Notes: a model not told the origin generated them from the letters alone. Positions 1 through 9,573 are shown, counted from the first letter of the stretch. The stretch: DNA of 51,649 bases from an uncultured bacterium (GCA_902767275.1 CACXGY010000016.1:1-51649), one strand, 5' to 3'. A program made the numbers and translations.

Positions 1-285
1 CAACTTAAAACATTTTCCACCCTACATAATTCTCAATATCCCTGTTCTTTCTTCTCAAACCGACTGTTGTTTTACAATAGTCCGTAGGGTTGACTTTAGT
101 CAACCAAAATATGTCGATAGACTGAAGTCTACCATACTTACTCTTGTTGTTCAGGGAATAATTATCCTAAATCAGTTGTTAATATTGATTAAGTAGAGAG
201 GTAAAATCAAAAGAAGTTTAAGAAATGTTTACACTCAATATTTTTATTTAATCATATGTCTTGTACCGATACCTCTAACCAAAAG
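1..285. other. intergenic region, no gene seen
   Basis: This is the left edge of the window, downstream of the AsmA-like gene, which ends at 286 on the minus strand. I see no credible open frame. Its only clear structure is the pair of palindromes at 84-137. The neighbouring gene to the left is outside the window. Confidence 0.6.
84..137. repeat. REPIN-like inverted pair of palindromic repeats
   Basis: Two short palindromes lie head to head. The first, at 88-105, reads GGTTGACTTTAGTCAACC, an 8-bp stem with a TT loop, preceded by GTAG. The second, at 118-131, reads TAGACTGAAGTCTA and is followed by CCATAC. On the opposite strand the second unit starts GTATGGTAGACTTCAGTC, which matches the first unit (GTAGGGTTGACTTTAGTC) at most positions. 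Two diverged copies of one REP-like unit in inverted orientation about 12 nt apart is the REPIN arrangement. No RAYT transposase is in the window and no second copy was found here. Confidence 0.5.
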
Positions 286-2910
286 TTATCTGATTATTTT
301 TGTTGTAATGTCTGTTTTTGTCGGGTCTTTTTCATTTGATTTTATATTTATTCTAAAATATTTTGACTTCACATCATCAGTTCCTATAGGAGGAATTCTA
401 TTCAAATTAACTTGTATCTCCGGAGTTTTTCTCTCTGATGACACGAGCATATTTACTAACCAATTAAGAGGAATATGCAAAACTTTAATCTGTTTTATAA
501 CAGAATTATCATATTTCCCCCATATATTAAGATTTCCTTGTTCTGTTATAGTATTGTAAAAACCTTCAATGTATGCTGATGAAAATTCATGCTGCACTCT
601 GATATCTACATCTCGAATATAGATATCATCACAATTAAAGGCTCCTCTTATATGTGATTTTATATTTCCTTTTTTTCTGGCATTAAATTTTACATAATCA
701 GAAACCTTTGCTTTTTTATTCAATTTTTTATCAACTGAAAATTCAAGTTCTTCAAGTCGAGGGAGTGCACCATCTTGAATATCAAATTTTGCAGATGCAT
801 TCCAATCTTCCCAATTTTTTCCTGTTTTAGAATGAATCTCTGCATTGGCATATCCGCGAATTTGATTTTTTAGATTGAAAAATTTATCCGCAATTATATT
901 TGAATCAATATTTTTTGCCTTAAAATCAATAATAGAAGAATCAATATTAAAGTCATACGTTCCATTCGCTGATAATTTGCCGTTTGCAAAATCAATCTCG
1001 GAAGTGTTATATTTAAAAATTGCATTTTTTAAACTGCCAAATACTTTAATATTGTTTATAGGATAATCTTTTACAATAATAGAATTAACGACAATATTAT
1101 ATTTATCAATATCCATATTGATATCCCTAACTCCGGCACTCAATTCTTTATTCGGAGAATTAAAATCAAATTTTTTATTTCCAGCATCAGTTTTTTCGGA
1201 TTTTTTGACAATAAATCTATCAAGGAATAAATCCATATAATTTACATATATCTTGTCTTTAAAATCATTTTTTACTTCTGTTTTACAACTGAATTTTTCC
1301 TTTTTATATGTACCGCCTGCCTCTATTTTTGCAATTTTATTATCTGCTATAACACTTGCGGATTTTACATGAAAATGATTAAAAATAGTGTCAATAACTT
1401 CAAACTTACCTGTGATTTGATCTGTTACAAAACTATATTTTAAAGCACCGTTAAACATACCGCCTATAACATATTGCTTAAAAGAACCTACAAAAGAATT
1501 CGGTACATAACCGTTTGTATTTAAAGTTATGTATTGAGGAGTCATTTTTCCGTTTATGATTCTAAAATATCCATTTCCGTACAATATATCTTTAAATGTA
1601 TTTTTTTCTTGAACAGAAAATCTATAATCTTTTATGAAAAATTCTTTATCAATTTTTTGTGTCTCCGCAAATATTTTTTTATTTTTATTTCTAATTCCGG
1701 CATAAAAACCATTAATCATTATACCTGAGTTAGCGGGAATGTTTATATAATACTTAGCATTAGGTTTCTTTTGCTTTATATAATAGTCAACTTCCATATC
1801 AAAATAATTTTTTACCTTTATATTAGAAGGCAAATATTTTTTAGCCAAATCTTTTGTTATTTTTGAATTAACTTTCCCAAAAACTTCTTTTTTTTGTCTG
1901 TTATACATTTCTTTTATATAGAGTTCGTGTGTCAATTTCTCAGTACCGAATGTTCCCACGGCATAAGATTTAACCTCTCCGTTTTTTATAAAAAATTCTG
2001 CTTTTTTGCAATATACAGGAATATAAAACGGAAGAAACTTCGCAAATAATTCATTACCGGTTATTACACCTGACAAATCATTGTCTTTATATACTAAATC
2101 AATATTCGCACTACCTTTGAAATCTTTAAAATTTTCAATAAATTTTCTTTCATGTTCGGTATATTTTTGAAGAAATTGCACAGTCGCAAGGGTTTCTTTT
2201 ACAGGAACTTTGTCTCCTTTAATAGTGAAATTATCCAATTTTTTATTATTTAAAATATTTCCGTCTATAACAACTCTCGTTTTACCGACGGAAATCGGAA
2301 AGTCTTTTGCGATTAACTTTTTATTTTCTATATATAAACTCCCGACCTCGCCTATAACTATCGGATGTAAAAGTCTATCAAGCGTTATATTAAAAACTAC
2401 ATCAATATCTTTACCACCGTTATTTTCTTTTATTACAAACTGATTTGATAATACGGATAATTTTTCGCCATTGTTTCTCACAATCTCTATTTTTTTTATG
2501 CTTGCACAAGGTATTTTATTTATATCAAAAATTTTTTTCTTTTGCGTATTTTTCTTCTTTTCACTTTTTAATTTGTTTAAAACATCAAGATTTGCATAGA
2601 TTAAATCAGCATCTATATTTTTTAACTTAGACACATTAAGGGATATATCAAAATTCTGTATATTTAATCCGATTTTATTATTATCTTTGATAATAATACT
2701 TTTTGTCGACATTTTAACGGATAACAAAGGGGATATTTCCACTTTAAACCCGTTTATATCTAAATTCATACCGTGTTTTGTTTGAAAAAATTTATTGGAC
2801 ATCTTAATAAAATTGTCTGAATTTAAAAATACAGATATTGAAGCAATAAGTCCTAAATACAGTACAAATAATGTTGAAACAATTATAATCGGAATTTTAA
2901 ACTTTTTCAT
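286..2910 (-). CDS. AsmA-like envelope protein (TamB/YhdP-type)
   Basis: 874 aa. The N-terminus has a single membrane anchor (about residues 7-29, IPIIIVSTLFVLYLGLIASI), followed by a long periplasmic part rich in beta-strand-like alternation and Asn/Lys. The sequence after the anchor (FQTKHGMNLDINGFKV, then IIIKDNNKIGLNIQNFDISLNV) is typical of AsmA-family proteins, in which a short membrane anchor leads into a long hydrophobic beta-groove bridging inner and outer membrane. The known family role is anterograde phospholipid transport and outer-membrane homeostasis. It starts at ATG 2910 with a GAGGA ribosome site about 10 nt upstream. It is separated from the secreted protein upstream by a strong terminator (2945-2982), so it is probably transcribed on its own. 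The family assignment is by overall pattern; the subfamily is not resolved. Confidence 0.7.
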   Translation of the reverse strand: MKKFKIPIIIVSTLFVLYLGLIASISVFLNSDNFIKMSNKFFQTKHGMNLDINGFKVEISPLLSVKMSTKSIIIKDNNKIGLNIQNFDISLNVSKLKNIDADLIYANLDVLNKLKSEKKKNTQKKKIFDINKIPCASIKKIEIVRNNGEKLSVLSNQFVIKENNGGKDIDVVFNITLDRLLHPIVIGEVGSLYIENKKLIAKDFPISVGKTRVVIDGNILNNKKLDNFTIKGDKVPVKETLATVQFLQKYTEHERKFIENFKDFKGSANIDLVYKDNDLSGVITGNELFAKFLPFYIPVYCKKAEFFIKNGEVKSYAVGTFGTEKLTHELYIKEMYNRQKKEVFGKVNSKITKDLAKKYLPSNIKVKNYFDMEVDYYIKQKKPNAKYYINIPANSGIMINGFYAGIRNKNKKIFAETQKIDKEFFIKDYRFSVQEKNTFKDILYGNGYFRIINGKMTPQYITLNTNGYVPNSFVGSFKQYVIGGMFNGALKYSFVTDQITGKFEVIDTIFNHFHVKSASVIADNKIAKIEAGGTYKKEKFSCKTEVKNDFKDKIYVNYMDLFLDRFIVKKSEKTDAGNKKFDFNSPNKELSAGVRDINMDIDKYNIVVNSIIVKDYPINNIKVFGSLKNAIFKYNTSEIDFANGKLSANGTYDFNIDSSIIDFKAKNIDSNIIADKFFNLKNQIRGYANAEIHSKTGKNWEDWNASAKFDIQDGALPRLEELEFSVDKKLNKKAKVSDYVKFNARKKGNIKSHIRGAFNCDDIYIRDVDIRVQHEFSSAYIEGFYNTITEQGNLNIWGKYDNSVIKQIKVLHIPLNWLVNMLVSSERKTPEIQVNLNRIPPIGTDDVKSKYFRINIKSNEKDPTKTDITTKIIR

Positions 2911-2944
2911 TTATAAATATTGTCCTCTTGTATCTTAACAGAAA

Positions 2945-2982
2945 AAATATCGGGTTGAATATTTACTATCAACCCGATATTT
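2945..2982 (-). terminator. rho-independent terminator
   Basis: A perfect 14-bp stem (AAATATCGGGTTGA at 2945-2958 with TCAACCCGATATTT at 2969-2982) has a 10-nt loop. Read on the minus strand it is followed by a T-run (TTTTTC), so it ends the transcript of the secreted protein at 2994-4019. Confidence 0.85.
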
Positions 2983-2993
2983 GCAAATATTGA

Positions 2994-4019
2994 TTAATAT
3001 GCAAACTGATATGTTTGTCCTTGTTTTTTAATCGTAAATTGAATCGGCTGCGGATCATCCTTAAATTTTAAACAAAGTATTCGCATTGAAGAATTTGCTT
3101 TTAAGTCATAATTTTCAGGTAAAGAATGAGCAAATCTTGTAGATTCCTTTATTACTCTTGCAAGTCTTACGTTGTTTGCAACAGTAAAGCCCAATGACAA
3201 ACCACCGGTACAAACAGCTAACGGAACACCTAAGTTATCCGCAAGGTCTAATCTGTCCATATCCACAAATGTAGATGTTGTAATATCTTTAAGTCCTGCA
3301 AGTCTTTCAGAGTATACTTTTTCAACTTTTATGTCAGAATTTGAATTATTTTTAACAATATATTCAAATGCATGAACATATTTATTTTCTTTGTTTTTTA
3401 ACCGATACTCTTTAACTGTAACTGCCACTTCGGCATTTTCATTATAAAATTCTTGCGAATCAACACAAGTTAAATCAATCGGATCATTATCTTCCGAATA
3501 CGGAATAGCAGAAGTTTTATCATTCCCTTTTGACAATTTATCATTTATTTTGCTCATACCTTTTTTGAGAGGTTTTAAACCGTCAGGGAGAGTAAACAAA
3601 CCATCTAATGCACCACTTCTTGCATAGTCAATAAAGTCAAACTTATATTCTTTATAAGCATCATTGTCATCAAGAGTTTCATATTCATAATTTTGACTTT
3701 TAAAGAACTCAGTAACAGCATTATCATTTTTATCATAATTGCAGTCTGTTACAATATATACATCCGTATCATATAAGGCAGGATAAAATTTTATATAATA
3801 ATGTTCTTCCCCGTACGTTGCATAATACGCATTTCTTGCAAGTTTTTTAACTTCAACTTCCTTACTTAAAAGGTCATCTACAACAGGCACTACCGTTCTT
3901 ATATTTTGATCTTTTATTCTGTATGCATGATAATCCTTAATCATACCGCCTGCATTTGCGGTTGCTGAGAATAACACAAGTAATGATAATACATAAATAC
4001 CTTTTAGAAATTTTTTCAT
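2994..4019 (-). CDS. secreted hypothetical protein
   Basis: 341 aa. It has a clear signal peptide: MKKFLKG, a hydrophobic core (IYVLSLLVLFSA) and a likely cleavage after TANA, just before GGMIKD. The mature part is charged and soluble-looking, with many Tyr, Asp and Lys and one paired Asp/Lys-rich stretch around residues 155-175. I recognise no domain. The ATG lies 1 nt after the stop of the AI-2E family permease, with AAAGGAG about 10 nt upstream inside that gene, so the two are co-transcribed. A strong terminator follows. Function unknown; it probably acts in the periplasm or at the outer surface. Confidence 0.75.
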   Translation of the reverse strand: MKKFLKGIYVLSLLVLFSATANAGGMIKDYHAYRIKDQNIRTVVPVVDDLLSKEVEVKKLARNAYYATYGEEHYYIKFYPALYDTDVYIVTDCNYDKNDNAVTEFFKSQNYEYETLDDNDAYKEYKFDFIDYARSGALDGLFTLPDGLKPLKKGMSKINDKLSKGNDKTSAIPYSEDNDPIDLTCVDSQEFYNENAEVAVTVKEYRLKNKENKYVHAFEYIVKNNSNSDIKVEKVYSERLAGLKDITTSTFVDMDRLDLADNLGVPLAVCTGGLSLGFTVANNVRLARVIKESTRFAHSLPENYDLKANSSMRILCLKFKDDPQPIQFTIKKQGQTYQFAY

Positions 4020-4020
4020 C

Positions 4021-5085
4021 TTAGTCTTTCTCCTTTGTTATTAAGTCAACATTTTCTTCTTTCTCTTTTATATTCTTTACATATAATTCATCAAGCAAAA
4101 CACATATTGTTGCGGCCATTGCAGGGCCGAAAAGAACTCCGATAAAACCGAAATACTTCCCGCCTAAAATTAATGATAAGAATATAATAGTCGGATGCAA
4201 ATCCATTAATTTACTGAATGCATAAGGTCTAACCAAATTGTTTTCTACAAGTTGTGCTAAAACCATAACGACAAAAGTTGAAATAAGTACTTTTGCACCA
4301 AATTCATAAACACCTATTAAACAAATCACAATTGCTATAGCAGGCCCGACCACAGGAACAATGTCTAAAATTGCGGCTATGATTGCTATAGAAATCGCAT
4401 AAGGATTACGCAAAATTAATAAACAGACAGCATTTACAACAAAAACACTTAATACAGCCATCGTTTGAGCAAATACATATCCGCCCATTTTTGAAGAGAT
4501 ATTGTCAATAATTTCTTCTGTTCTATTCTTTATATTTGCAGGGAAATATTTTAAAAAAGTTCCTTTTATACTCTTTTTATCCTGCATAAAGAAAAACAGA
4601 AAGATTAAACCTGTTAAGCAATAAGCAAAACTAGAGCCCATACCTTTTACCAACTCTACCACATAATCTATTGCACCTTCTGTAGAATTTGCCATAGATG
4701 CGGTCATTCCGTCAATGTCAATTTTTGTTATCCCCATTGAATGAAAGAAAGCACTTCCCTTTACCGCTTCATTCAAATTTTTAACATAATTCGGGTATTC
4801 TTTAATTAATTCACTGATTTGGTATGCTCCCAACATAAATATAAACGCAAATAATATCCCCAATATTGACAATGCACCAAATAGTACTATGCAAGTTGCA
4901 ACAGGTCTTGGCATCTTCTTTTCTAATTTGTCAACAATAGGATTTAACGAACATGCAAATACCAACGATATAAATAGCATTATTGCTATATCGACATTTG
5001 TAAACATAAAAAACAAACATAAAACACTAAAAAATACAAAAAGAATTGTATTCATTGAAACTTCATTGTTAAACAATCTAATCAT
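4021..5085 (-). CDS. AI-2E family transporter (PerM/UPF0118)
   Basis: 354 aa, the normal family length, with about eight hydrophobic segments. The N-terminal pair of helices (LFVFFSVLCLFFMFTNVDIA, then LFISLVFACSLNPIVDKLE) is followed by KKMPRPVATCIVLF. The C-terminal half has the family-typical run ILDIVPVVGPAIA, then NNLVRPYAFSKLMDLHP and GFIGVLFGPAMAA. The family is broad; members are linked to autoinducer export, Na+/H+ exchange or unknown substrates, so no substrate is assigned. The start at ATG 5085 is backed by AGGTGGA just upstream and TATAAT at 5100-5105. It is first in a two-gene operon with the secreted protein. Confidence 0.85.
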   Translation of the reverse strand: MIRLFNNEVSMNTILFVFFSVLCLFFMFTNVDIAIMLFISLVFACSLNPIVDKLEKKMPRPVATCIVLFGALSILGILFAFIFMLGAYQISELIKEYPNYVKNLNEAVKGSAFFHSMGITKIDIDGMTASMANSTEGAIDYVVELVKGMGSSFAYCLTGLIFLFFFMQDKKSIKGTFLKYFPANIKNRTEEIIDNISSKMGGYVFAQTMAVLSVFVVNAVCLLILRNPYAISIAIIAAILDIVPVVGPAIAIVICLIGVYEFGAKVLISTFVVMVLAQLVENNLVRPYAFSKLMDLHPTIIFLSLILGGKYFGFIGVLFGPAMAATICVLLDELYVKNIKEKEENVDLITKEKD

Positions 5086-5252
5086 ACTTCCACCTATAAA
5101 TTATACAATAACATAACAATCATATACTAAATACGTTTATTATTCAATTTTTATTAAGAACAATATAAAAATTCTCCCTGATTAACACAATAAACTTTGA
5201 TTCTTGTTTACTACAACCTTTAATATAAATTGAGTGAATATTTACTATTTGG

Positions 5253-6326
5253 TTAAACCCCAAACTTACTCTTATTTATGAGTTTTTTATTAAAATAATT
5301 TGAAACCGGTCGTTCAAAAATATAATACAACAATATCCCCAATATAACCGCACAAACAGTTTGTATAACATACGAATATAAAGGATACTCTATTAATAAT
5401 ATTGGATTATGTTTGAATATATGATATTTAAATATAGGTAACACTACCTCGTGAAAACAATATATTGAATAAGAATATTTACCAAGTCTAACCGATAAAT
5501 CATTATCAAGAAGTTTTGAAATAACTCCTTTTTTTATAAGCATAAAATAAAGCAATATTGCAAATGGAACAATATAACACATGCCTGTTTTACCGGGTAA
5601 TTTGCCTGAAAATACCAAATAATAAGTCAAAAACCCTATCAGAAAACATTCGCAAAGGCTTATTAACAATGACCCCTTTGTTTTGACATTTTGCAAAATA
5701 CCTTCTTTATATGCCATAGAGATAAAATACCCCAAGCCTATAGAGGCTAATGCTCTACAAATACCAATATTAAAAATCAAATATACATTTTCCGCATGAT
5801 GACCTATTCCAAAATTATTATGCTGTACATAGATAGCATAACAAAACATTACCAATAACCATATTATTAGATTCAAATATTTTTTATAAAATATATTTGA
5901 TATATAAACGTAAAAAATAGATGTCCAAAATAAAACAGACACAAACCATGATATTGCCACTGAGGTTCCACCTGTTATAGGGGAAAAACCGACATTGTCT
6001 AAAAATAAAATACGTAGTATATTGCCATCTAAATCCCAATGAATACCTTTTATAAATATCGACAAAATCCCTAATAATAAAACTGATAACCATATATTTG
6101 GTGCCAATCGTAAAAAACGTTTCTTTGCAAATTCAAAAGTATCAGTATTTGGTTTAAATTTTAAAAACAACAAAAATCCGGAAATAATAAAGAAAAAATC
6201 AACACATACATTGCAATGTTTAATTCCTCTCAACCATATAGGGAGTTCAATAATTCCCCGACCGTGAAACATAACAATAAGCAACGCAAATATGAATCTG
6301 AAAAAGTCTATATTTTTGAATCTCAT
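5253..6326 (-). CDS. membrane acyltransferase family 3 (OafA/YrhL-like)
   Basis: About 357 aa, multi-pass. The N-terminus reads MRFKNIDFFRFIFALLIVMFHG; R in the FFRF segment and the His in MFHG match the conserved Arg and catalytic His of acyltransferase-3 proteins. VDFFFIISGFLLF, the usual second conserved block, follows. About ten hydrophobic helices run to the C-terminus. The family transfers O-acetyl or other acyl groups to surface polysaccharides and lipids; the acceptor cannot be told here. I chose the second of two adjacent ATGs (6326) because GGGGG at about 6332-6336 spaces better to it; 6329 is possible. It is a lone gene with no obvious glycan cluster. Confidence 0.85.
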   Translation of the reverse strand: MRFKNIDFFRFIFALLIVMFHGRGIIELPIWLRGIKHCNVCVDFFFIISGFLLFLKFKPNTDTFEFAKKRFLRLAPNIWLSVLLLGILSIFIKGIHWDLDGNILRILFLDNVGFSPITGGTSVAISWFVSVLFWTSIFYVYISNIFYKKYLNLIIWLLVMFCYAIYVQHNNFGIGHHAENVYLIFNIGICRALASIGLGYFISMAYKEGILQNVKTKGSLLISLCECFLIGFLTYYLVFSGKLPGKTGMCYIVPFAILLYFMLIKKGVISKLLDNDLSVRLGKYSYSIYCFHEVVLPIFKYHIFKHNPILLIEYPLYSYVIQTVCAVILGILLYYIFERPVSNYFNKKLINKSKFGV

Positions 6327-6475
6327 CATTACCCCCAACCATTTTTAGAACTTTACAAGTTATAACATAAAACTTTTCATGTATCAACTTATTGATATTA
6401 TATACATTTGATTAGTATCAATAAATTTTGTTTCAGTATATAACTGTAACCTCTAAAATGATATGGAGGTTTTTA

Positions 6476-6832
6476 ATGAGTAAAGACAATAGTTTTGGTA
6501 AAAAATTAAAAAAAATAAGAGTTGCACGCGGGTTATCTCAGGCTAAATTGGCAGAGATGGCAGACGTTCACGAAAAACATATTAGTAAAATTGAAACAGG
6601 AAGATTTCATCCGAATTTTGAAACTCTGAATAAAATTCTTAATGCTTTAGACATAAAACTTGATACAGTCGGTCTTAATCTTGAAAATGTATCAACAAAT
6701 GACAACCCGTTTTATTTAAAATCTATGCAAATATTGAGTAATGCAGATGAACAAGAGTTAGAGTATTATTACAGTTTGCTTAAAACTGCACAAAAAGGTT
6801 CAGATATTTTTAAAAACAAAACACTTAAATAG
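6476..6832 (+). CDS. XRE-family helix-turn-helix regulator
   Basis: 118 aa from ATG 6476, chosen because GGAGG (6465-6469) sits 6 nt before it; the frame is open further upstream from TTG 6428. Residues about 7-62 form a Cro/CI-type helix-turn-helix: FGKKLKKIRVARGLSQ, AKLAEMADVHEKHISKIE and GRFHPNFETLNKILNAL. The remaining 50 residues are an acidic helical tail of unknown role. It is a DNA-binding regulator, and its target is unknown. It is divergent from the acyltransferase, sharing about 150 bp of AT-rich promoter region. Confidence 0.85.
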   Translation: MSKDNSFGKKLKKIRVARGLSQAKLAEMADVHEKHISKIETGRFHPNFETLNKILNALDIKLDTVGLNLENVSTNDNPFYLKSMQILSNADEQELEYYYSLLKTAQKGSDIFKNKTLK

Positions 6833-6968
6833 CACTCTTGATTTTTTTTTAACAGGGTGTATTATAATAATGTGTTATGTTAAAATATATTAACTAAACA
6901 TAGTATCAGTGACAAATTTTACTACTTAGATGCTTTAATATGATTGTGTAGAAACAGAAGGTATTGTT

Positions 6969-7628
6969 ATGGGCATAGAAATTGATAAATATAACGGGAA
7001 AAATGTTCCGCAAGAATTAGTCGATATTTATCGTCTACGCTCGGAAATCAGCGAAGGGGTTCGCAAAACAAATGAAGAAAAAACAGAAAAGGCTAAATCT
7101 GAGGCTAACCCTGAGGCTCATTTAGATACCTATAAGAAAAATGTTGTGTCTAATTCAATTGAACAACAAATCAAAGAGCAAGAAGCAAAAATCAAAGAAA
7201 TCAATGACAACTTAAATGTTTTGCGTGAAGAATATTATGATACCCGTGACAAAGAAGATGCTGCACGAGCAGAAAGAAGCATTAAAGCAAGAGAACTTTA
7301 TCAAAAAGAGATTTCCGAAAGCAGTTTAAAACGTATGTTTACAAACTGGAGAAAGAAATATTTGAACAATAAAACCGACAAATCAATTGAAAAAGAATAT
7401 AATTTATCAAATTTAGATTATGATACAGCAATGGAAGAACGCATTCTTGCTGATAAAGACTACGATATATCAGACACAGAAGCGTATGCGGCAATAAATG
7501 CTCATAACCACGCTGATGCTCAATTCTTAGGTGGTTTATGGAGCAAACAAGACGCCTATTGGGATTTGGCAAAAATGCAACAAAGACTTGCTGTTGCTAA
7601 ATTCATGGAAAGCCGTAACAATTGGTAA
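6969..7628 (+). CDS. hypothetical coiled-coil protein
   Basis: 219 aa, no signal peptide and no membrane segment. The composition is strongly helical and charged. Residues about 50-105 (KNVVSNSIEQQIKEQEAKIK, then EINDNLNVLREEYYDT) look like a coiled coil. The C-terminal part is rich in Asp, Ala and His (ILADKDYDISDTEAYAAINA, then HNHADAQFL). GAAGG lies 7 nt before ATG 6969. It stands alone between the XRE regulator and the convergent sigma/prepilin-peptidase operon. I do not recognise a family. Confidence 0.65.
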   Translation: MGIEIDKYNGKNVPQELVDIYRLRSEISEGVRKTNEEKTEKAKSEANPEAHLDTYKKNVVSNSIEQQIKEQEAKIKEINDNLNVLREEYYDTRDKEDAARAERSIKARELYQKEISESSLKRMFTNWRKKYLNNKTDKSIEKEYNLSNLDYDTAMEERILADKDYDISDTEAYAAINAHNHADAQFLGGLWSKQDAYWDLAKMQQRLAVAKFMESRNNW

Positions 7629-7673
7629 ATTTTTAAAAACATTTTCTCGGTTGATATTTATTCGGATAAAAAA

Positions 7674-7697
7674 AACAGGTCGGATATCCTTCCTGTT
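7674..7697 (-). terminator. probable terminator of the sigma/prepilin-peptidase operon
   Basis: AACAGG (7674-7679) pairs with CCTGTT (7692-7697), with partial pairing inside the loop (GGATATCC). On the minus strand the hairpin is followed by a run of eight T. It lies between convergent genes, so it could also weakly serve the plus-strand gene ending at 7628. Confidence 0.55.
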
Positions 7698-7770
7698 AAG
7701 ATTTTACACTAGCCGAAATATAAATAGCATGTTTATTATACATTTTATTTTCGGTCTGTGCAAGTATTGC

Positions 7771-8670
7771 TTAACATAAGAAAAATAAACAACTTAATGC
7801 TATTGCAGGTGCAAGCGGACAATATGACTGAATTTCAGCATTTTTTAGGAGATATATAATATTTTTTGTTAATTTTAATCCAAAATACAACATGCTTATT
7901 AAAACCCCTAATAACACTACTTTTACACCAAAGAATGAAATACTTTTTAAAAAGTAAAGAAAAAGGCATGTTCCACAAAAAAGTATTAAGTATTTTAAAG
8001 TTTCAAGTTGTTGAAGTCGAATAAGATTAATAATATATTTAGGCATAATAAGTATGAATTCAATCAACAATGCATACAACATAAATATATATAATTTGTC
8101 AAAACCGACAACACACCCTAATGCTCCAAATAAAAGAATATCGCCTACTCCAAAGGTTTCTCTGTCAAAAAATTTTAATCCTAATATCATAAACAATGAT
8201 ATTACACCCGCTCCCATTATTCCGCCAATTAATGAATTTATAATATCATATCTGTTAAAAATTATTCCGGCTATCATAATTATATAAGTTTGGATTGGAT
8301 GAATCTTTTTTGATTTCATATCTGTATAAGAAAGAACCAAAAACATAGACAAAATCATTATTACAGATATCGCATCCACTTTAGAAACATTAGTAATAAA
8401 TGCGAAAATAAATATTATCATTCCTGCTAATTCAATAATAGGATACTGAATACTTATAGGAAACGAGCAAAAATTACACTTTCCTTTAAGAATATAATAA
8501 GAAATTATCGGAATTTTTTGCCACCACAAAAGAAGATTTCCGCAATGAGGACATTTTGAAGGAGGGAAAATAATGCTTTCTTGAGTCAATGTCCTAATAA
8601 TAAGAACATTTAGAAAACTTCCCCAGCATAATCCCATTATTCCGACTAATATCCAATAAAACCAATCCAT
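7771..8670 (-). CDS. pilD: type 4 prepilin peptidase / methyltransferase (PilD/GspO)
   Basis: 299 aa, polytopic. It has the N-terminal WGSFLNVLIIR block and two zinc-binding CxxC pairs (KCPHCG and KCNFCS) of the methyltransferase loop. The two catalytic aspartates of aspartyl prepilin peptidases are in SYTDMKSKKIHP and FGVGDILLFGALG. It cleaves the leader of type IV pilins and type II secretion pseudopilins at the inner membrane and N-methylates the new N-terminus. It begins 2 nt after the stop of the sigma factor gene, so it is co-transcribed and likely translationally coupled. No pilin or pilus-assembly gene is in the window. Confidence 0.93.
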   Translation of the reverse strand: MDWFYWILVGIMGLCWGSFLNVLIIRTLTQESIIFPPSKCPHCGNLLLWWQKIPIISYYILKGKCNFCSFPISIQYPIIELAGMIIFIFAFITNVSKVDAISVIMILSMFLVLSYTDMKSKKIHPIQTYIIMIAGIIFNRYDIINSLIGGIMGAGVISLFMILGLKFFDRETFGVGDILLFGALGCVVGFDKLYIFMLYALLIEFILIMPKYIINLIRLQQLETLKYLILFCGTCLFLYFLKSISFFGVKVVLLGVLISMLYFGLKLTKNIIYLLKNAEIQSYCPLAPAIALSCLFFLC

Positions 8671-8672
8671 AA

Positions 8673-9506
8673 TTATTCCGCATCATTTTTCTTTATGATT
8701 GTATACATATAGTTAAAGGCTTTTTTTAGTCTTCTTGAAACCATCATTTGATTTAATTCTAACTTTTGTGCAATTTCCGTCTGTTTCATATCTTCGTAAT
8801 AAAACAGTTCTACTATTTCTTTATATTCAGAAGGTAAATTCTTGATAATTTCATCAATTTCCATTTGACGGTCTTTTTGCTCAGAATACTCCTGATAATC
8901 ATACGCAGGGGTCAAATCTCCAATGGATGTTTTATTTCCATCAACACTGATAAGTTCATCTAACGAAGTAATCTTTTTACGTCTGTCAACATCTATTGCA
9001 GTATTAACTTTTTGAAGCGGAACATCCAGTGCTTCGGCAACTTTCTCACTGGTCATTTGATCCATTTCTTCTTCGCTCAAATCCTTAACAAAATTTTTAA
9101 TACGCATAGCGAGTTCTATAATTTCTCTAGGCACCTTTATAAGTGACACTTTATCACGCATATAATGCTGCATTTCACCAACAATTAAATAACCTGCATA
9201 TATTCTAAACTTTGGGCATAAATCAGGATTATATCGCTCTACTGCTTTAACCAAACCAATTGAGCCTGCTTGAACTAAATCTTCAACAGGGTCTTCTGCA
9301 CGACGTGCAATTGAATTGGCAATCTTTTTAACAACAGGCATCATTGCCACAACTATAAGGTTCATTAAGCGTTTCTTCTGCTTTGTACTATGAGAAATCG
9401 CATATTCTGATAACCAATCTTGAATTTTTATATATATTGAATCATCTGTATTTGCTGCCAAAACTAAGCCCTTTACACTATTTATCAATAAAAGAATAAC
9501 ACGCAC
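8673..9506 (-). CDS. sigma factor, SigF/SigB/FliA-like (group 3)
   Basis: About 277 aa. Region 2 shows EDPVEDLVQAGSIGLVKAVE and FRIYAGYLIVGEMQHYMRD; region 3 follows (KVPREIIELAMRIKNFV). Region 4 ends with LPSEYKEIVELFYYEDMKQT and EIAQKLELNQMMVSRRLKKA, a helix-turn-helix for the -35 element. The absence of region 1.1 and the VKVPR-type linker fit the SigF/SigB/FliA group rather than RpoD. The GTG at 9506 is only one choice; the conserved part begins around DDSIYIKIQDW, and a TTG about 14 codons in is possible. In cyanobacteria SigF controls pilus and motility genes (known from Synechocystis); coupling to a prepilin peptidase here fits that role, which remains an inference. Confidence 0.85.
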   Translation of the reverse strand: MRVILLLINSVKGLVLAANTDDSIYIKIQDWLSEYAISHSTKQKKRLMNLIVVAMMPVVKKIANSIARRAEDPVEDLVQAGSIGLVKAVERYNPDLCPKFRIYAGYLIVGEMQHYMRDKVSLIKVPREIIELAMRIKNFVKDLSEEEMDQMTSEKVAEALDVPLQKVNTAIDVDRRKKITSLDELISVDGNKTSIGDLTPAYDYQEYSEQKDRQMEIDEIIKNLPSEYKEIVELFYYEDMKQTEIAQKLELNQMMVSRRLKKAFNYMYTIIKKNDAE

Positions 9507-9573
9507 ATAATTAAAAATAAAGTAAATCTTTATTGATTATTTATACTGTCACATAAATCCTTAAAATAACTAC

